DNA of 64,000 bases, from the NCBI GenBank assembly GCA_038134485.1, contig JAYPVG010000001.1, positions 62,001 through 126,000 on the forward strand, given 5' to 3'. The position numbers and the translations under genes are program-made. Every line of letters starts with the position of its first letter. Position 1 is the stretch's first letter. Below, piece by piece: positions 61,242 through 64,000 of this stretch. The notes beneath the pieces are model-generated. The model ran no database searches and had not been told where the DNA came from. It saw nothing but the letters and a program-made list of their open reading frames with translations. Source of the stretch: NORP240 sp038134485 (GTDB lineage Bacteria; Pseudomonadota; Gammaproteobacteria; Pseudomonadales; Pseudohongiellaceae).

Positions 61242-62678
61242 TCATGCAAAAATACCGTGCAGAAACCAGCGTCGGTCACCGGTCTTCTCTCGATAAATCC
61301 AGAGGCGGCTGCCGTTATCCTCCTGAGCCACGTAGTAGTCACGCCGTACATCAGTGCCTGACCACCAGCGGGTTTCAATGCGTTCGGGCCCGCTAAGTAT
61401 ACGCAGAGATTCGTGATGATAGAGTTTGCCGTTGCACACCTTCAGCACCTGTGGCTCTGGCAGTAACCACAATGGTCTGGGGTTGTCGGTGCAGGGATGG
61501 TCGGCCGCCCGCCTTGCTGCTAATAGCGGGTCCTGTTGTGAGGTAGCGTATTCCGGACAGTGTTCTGCGACACTGGCAATTTTCCTCACTGGTTCTTCCC
61601 CAATTCGTGCCTGCAGTTGCTCCATAAACAGGTCCAGCCGCCTGCTTCCAGCACTGGTTTTACCACTATCGTGTAACAGTTCGCCCGACTGCCCCAGGTA
61701 GGCGTCGAAGCGTACGACCTGCATTTTTAATGCAATAACCGGTGCTGGAACAGCCAGGTTATTAAAATGAATCTCCAGCAACTGCAGCAAATGCTGGCGA
61801 CAGCGACTGGGCTGGCGCAGCCCCATGGTTATCGAGGTGCAGCTCTGTCGTTCATGGATCAGTGATACAACCAGACGGCTGGTGCTGAGATCGCGGCGGC
61901 GCAGAAAATCCACCAGCTGGGCCAGAAACTCCTCGAGAACCGGTAATAACAGCTGCACATTTTCAACCTCGCAGGGCAGATCGTAGCTGCTGCTGAAGGC
62001 TGGTGGCGGTTGGTAATATCTCTGTGGCTCCGGTCGTTCACCCAACGCTCTTTGCAGTTGGTTGACGAAGCTGCTGCCGAATCTTTTGCGCAGACCATCG
62101 GTTGGTAGCCGCCAGAGATCCTGCAGGCGACGGACTCCCATGTTGTAAAGGCGTCGACGCTCTTCCCGGTTCAGTTCCAGCACATCGGTAGAAAGGCGGC
62201 CGAGAGCGGAACGTAGGTTATCTCGGCGATGAACCAGAAGATTACGGTCGCCACGCGCCAGCAGCAGGCTGCCGGTCACGGTGGGGCTTGCCGCGTACCG
62301 GAACCGGGGTTCCAGGTTCCAATCCTGCAGTTGTTTCACTATTCGGGGTGCCAGCAGCCCGTGCAGCGCATTGATACCGCCAAAGTAGCGCAGGCTGCTG
62401 CGCACTTCGAAAACCAGAGAACAGCAATGAAAACTCACACTGGAGCTGACTCCAGTTGCCAGTTGGGCCAGCTGCTCAAGGTACTGCTGCTGAAGCTTGT
62501 CCGTTAGCTCTGCCAGTTGTGGAAGGTGCAGGGCATACCAGAGACTTGGAGCTTGCGTTTGTTCCGCTGCTGTTGGAGGTGGTTGTTTTGCCCGACCATG
62601 AAGTGGAATTATCTTGTCTGCAGCAGCAGGGCTTGGCTTTATTAACGGCAGCCCCGGGGTGGATTCTTGTTCTTTCAT
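61242..62678 (-). CDS. imuB: ImuB, inactive Y-family polymerase-like SOS protein
   Basis: The 478-residue protein matches ImuB: an N-terminal Y-family-like region (SLWYALHLPQLAELTD, SLVFEVRSSLRYFGGINALHGLL) in which the polymerase acidic catalytic residues are replaced, then the little-finger-like part (PPPAFSSSYDLPCEVENVQLLLPVLEEFLAQLVDFLRRRDLSTSRL) and a C-terminal region DVRRDYYVAQEDNGSRLWIYREKTGDRRWFLHGIFA. ImuB links ImuA, the clamp and DnaE2. Its ATG overlaps the imuA stop (ATGA), so the two are translationally coupled. Confidence 0.92.
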   Translation of the reverse strand: MKEQESTPGLPLIKPSPAAADKIIPLHGRAKQPPPTAAEQTQAPSLWYALHLPQLAELTDKLQQQYLEQLAQLATGVSSSVSFHCCSLVFEVRSSLRYFGGINALHGLLAPRIVKQLQDWNLEPRFRYAASPTVTGSLLLARGDRNLLVHRRDNLRSALGRLSTDVLELNREERRRLYNMGVRRLQDLWRLPTDGLRKRFGSSFVNQLQRALGERPEPQRYYQPPPAFSSSYDLPCEVENVQLLLPVLEEFLAQLVDFLRRRDLSTSRLVVSLIHERQSCTSITMGLRQPSRCRQHLLQLLEIHFNNLAVPAPVIALKMQVVRFDAYLGQSGELLHDSGKTSAGSRRLDLFMEQLQARIGEEPVRKIASVAEHCPEYATSQQDPLLAARRAADHPCTDNPRPLWLLPEPQVLKVCNGKLYHHESLRILSGPERIETRWWSGTDVRRDYYVAQEDNGSRLWIYREKTGDRRWFLHGIFA

Positions 62679-63487
62679 GGGTTGTTATACCGATCGGGCT
62701 GCTGATGAGGCAGGTTTTCCGGGTACAGGTTCAGTTGTACCGACAGGGGACGAAAGTTGCCTCGTGCTTTAAGCACGACGATTTCTGTCTTGTGGCAATA
62801 ATCGCCCTGTCTTGTCTCAACCCAATTGCCAGCCAGCTGATCTCTTTCACATCGTTTTCCTATCCTTCTTTGCTGCTCTTTATTGTTCCTTTTTTTTACC
62901 TCGAGGCGTAAGAAAGACTGTGAGTACTTACTGATGCGATGCTGAAAAAGCACGCCCAGGGTTTTCCCGGTTTCTGCTGCCAGCTGTAACCGGCGTACTA
63001 CCCTGTCCGGCAGCCAGTTCTGCCAGGCCAGCACCAGACCGCAGCTACCAGTTTGCAATGCCTTCTCCATGCTCCACAGCGCATCTTTACAGGAGGTGTT
63101 CAGGTTGATTACCAGTATCTGTTCGGGGTCGATACCCGCCTGCAGCAGGGCCGGGCTGTTAAGCAAGTAGGGAGGCGATATCCAGAGAATCCATTTGTCT
63201 TGCCTGACGATTTCCCGCATTAGTGGTACCAGTAACTGCAGCTCTCCCATGCCCCACTGTTGGCTGACGATTTCCACGATTGCATTATGGGGCCAGCCCC
63301 GACCCGGCAGGATATCGTCCAGTTGTGGGTAGCCGGTGGGCTGACCATAGTTGCCAAGGCCGGACATGTCGCAGCCGCGCCATAGAATCGGGTTGCGTGT
63401 CAGTAACTCACCGATTGCTTCGTCCCTGTAGGCCTTGGTTTTACTGGTCTTTGTGAATTCCCCGTGCGTTTCATTTATTGTTGTCAT
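62675..63487 (-). CDS. imuA: ImuA, SulA/RecA-like SOS mutasome protein
   Basis: I place the start at ATG 63487 (MTTINETHGEF, 270 residues); ATG 63529 is open but lies 2 nt from the LexA box and about 14 nt from the likely transcript start. The RecA-like core reads LPGRGWPHNAIVEIVSQQWGMGELQLLVPLMREIVRQDKWILWISPPYLLNSPALLQAGIDPEQILVINL. Conserved ImuA strand SCGLVLAWQNWLPDRVVRRLQLAAETGKTLGVLF follows. A Lys/Arg/Gln-rich insert (KKRNNKEQQRRIGKRCERDQ) separates it from the last strands. It is transcribed with imuB under LexA. Confidence 0.9.
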   Translation of the reverse strand: MTTINETHGEFTKTSKTKAYRDEAIGELLTRNPILWRGCDMSGLGNYGQPTGYPQLDDILPGRGWPHNAIVEIVSQQWGMGELQLLVPLMREIVRQDKWILWISPPYLLNSPALLQAGIDPEQILVINLNTSCKDALWSMEKALQTGSCGLVLAWQNWLPDRVVRRLQLAAETGKTLGVLFQHRISKYSQSFLRLEVKKRNNKEQQRRIGKRCERDQLAGNWVETRQGDYCHKTEIVVLKARGNFRPLSVQLNLYPENLPHQQPDRYNNP

Positions 63488-63530
63488 CGGACTTTTTATG
63501 TAGCTGCAGCATGGCGGCTTTATCATCAAT

Positions 63531-63555
63531 AACTGTATATATATACAGTATTATA
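63531..63555 (-). promoter_or_regulatory. LexA operator and -10 element of imuA-imuB
   Basis: The perfect 20-bp LexA box at 63531-63550 has CTGT-N8-ACAG with TATATATA in the centre. On the minus strand TATAAT (63555-63550) overlaps its upstream end and is the likely -10; a TTGCTG about 16 nt further is a weak -35. LexA bound here would cover the start site. Confidence 0.92.
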
Positions 63556-63814
63556 ACCAGGATTTTTTTTTCAGCAACAGCCAGTGCCGCTCAGATTCAA
63601 GCCGCTCGGGAGAACAGCTGTGCGGCGTCAGTTTTCACCCAGCCGGTAGCGTGAAAGAAGACCGATGAAACAGAAGATCGACGAAGGTAATGTCCTGATT
63701 TACTTGAATTATTAAAGGATTGTGACTAAACGCCGTTAACTCCCCTGACGCAAGGGAGTCCTGTATACAGGGGTGCGTATTTGCAATTCACAACAAGACA
63801 TTAGGAGAGGAGTC

Positions 63815-63907
63815 ATGGGTAAAAAGCCAGATATGGTAATTGTGGTCATCACTCTGTTCGTGGTCAGCGTACTGGCCAGCAGTGTAGCGCAGAGCGCTCT
63901 GTTCTAG
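63815..63907 (+). CDS. Small single-pass membrane protein, 30 residues
   Basis: ATG 63815 has AGGAGAGGAG just upstream. The product is MGKKPDMVIVVITLFVVSV followed by LASSVAQSALF: a basic start, one long hydrophobic span and no other motif. It ends in TAG at 63905. Too short for most gene callers; family not recognised. It lies 259 nt from the imuA operator and is divergent from it, with the CTGTATACAG palindrome at 63761-63770 in between. The strong ribosome site is the main support. Confidence 0.65.
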   Translation: MGKKPDMVIVVITLFVVSVLASSVAQSALF

Positions 63908-64000
63908 CCTCCGAGTAATTGCCGGCCCACGAAGTTTGCAGATCAGCTTCTTTACTCAAGACCAGAGTAACAGACCGCCCGGCTACACCAGCAAGCACCC

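Noticed and set aside
63761..63770. CTGTATACAG as a third LexA box
   Set aside because: The two half sites are separated by 2 nt, not the 8 nt that LexA needs; treated as a plain palindrome.
1..64000. tRNA, rRNA, CRISPR array, IS element or prophage
   Set aside because: None of the expected sequence signs (clover-leaf genes, regular spacers, transposase or integrase frames with terminal repeats) was seen on reading through.

Overview
The window looks like chromosome of an aerobic, Gram-negative gammaproteobacterium, probably a free-living (plausibly marine) heterotroph. The evidence is the E. coli-type LexA operators (CTGT-N8-ACAG), slyX, ppnP, an Oar-like TonB-dependent receptor, many Sec, Tat and lipoprotein signal peptides, and at least five c-type cytochromes beside five PQQ-type quinoproteins. 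I see no phage, transposase, CRISPR array, tRNA or rRNA.

Layout. (1) 1-7.0 kb is housekeeping: a VOC protein cut by the window edge, an isoprenylcysteine-methyltransferase-like membrane enzyme, a DUF1499 protein, threonine synthase, then a 76-residue Rdx/SelW-family selenoprotein whose in-frame TGA splits it into two short open frames, and a DoxX membrane protein that overlaps it by 4 nt. Convergent with these are an AhpD-like protein and ppnP, followed by an RlmI-like methyltransferase. (2) 7.1-17.4 kb is a periplasmic redox island: cupin, di-heme cytochrome plus XoxF-like PQQ dehydrogenase, an exported HpcH/HpaI aldolase, a heme-c/copper monooxygenase fusion, a secreted unknown, an NHL propeller and a second quinoprotein. 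(3) 17.6-22.8 kb holds a ChrR-like cupin, an HSL esterase and the TonB receptor. (4) 22.9-31.5 kb is a minus-strand catabolic-looking run: Tat-exported DSD1-type PLP enzyme, ABA4-like protein, quinone reductase, GH43-fold propeller, PVA-dehydrogenase-like quinoprotein, saccharopine-dehydrogenase-like reductase and acyl-CoA ligase. (5) 31.6-39.7 kb has an amidohydrolase lipoprotein, a hotdog protein, secreted unknowns, a serine hydrolase, slyX, an SGNH hydrolase and a small cytochrome c. (6) 39.9-48.7 kb is a second redox island with two quinoproteins and four cytochrome genes, including cytochrome c-prime. (7) 48.8-56.6 kb has a lone molybdopterin hydroxylase large subunit, a CBS/DUF21 protein, a possible 56-residue protein, a HIT protein, an SDR, an alpha/beta hydrolase and an apparently exported quinone reductase. 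(8) 56.6-63.6 kb is an SOS mutasome: dnaE2 on the plus strand and imuA-imuB on the minus strand, each behind a LexA box, with a PhyH-family dioxygenase between them. A small membrane protein closes the window.

How it fits together. Envelope hydrolases, the copper/heme protein and the quinoproteins could hydroxylate or oxidise an alcohol-bearing substrate in the periplasm and pass electrons to the cytochromes; the TonB receptor and cytoplasmic acyl-CoA ligase and reductases could handle uptake and further breakdown. That is inference from domain content. The best supported unusual items are the selenoprotein with its SECIS-like hairpin, the PHM-like copper site fused to a heme-c motif close to a PAL-like NHL propeller, and the in-frame hexanucleotide repeat in dnaE2.
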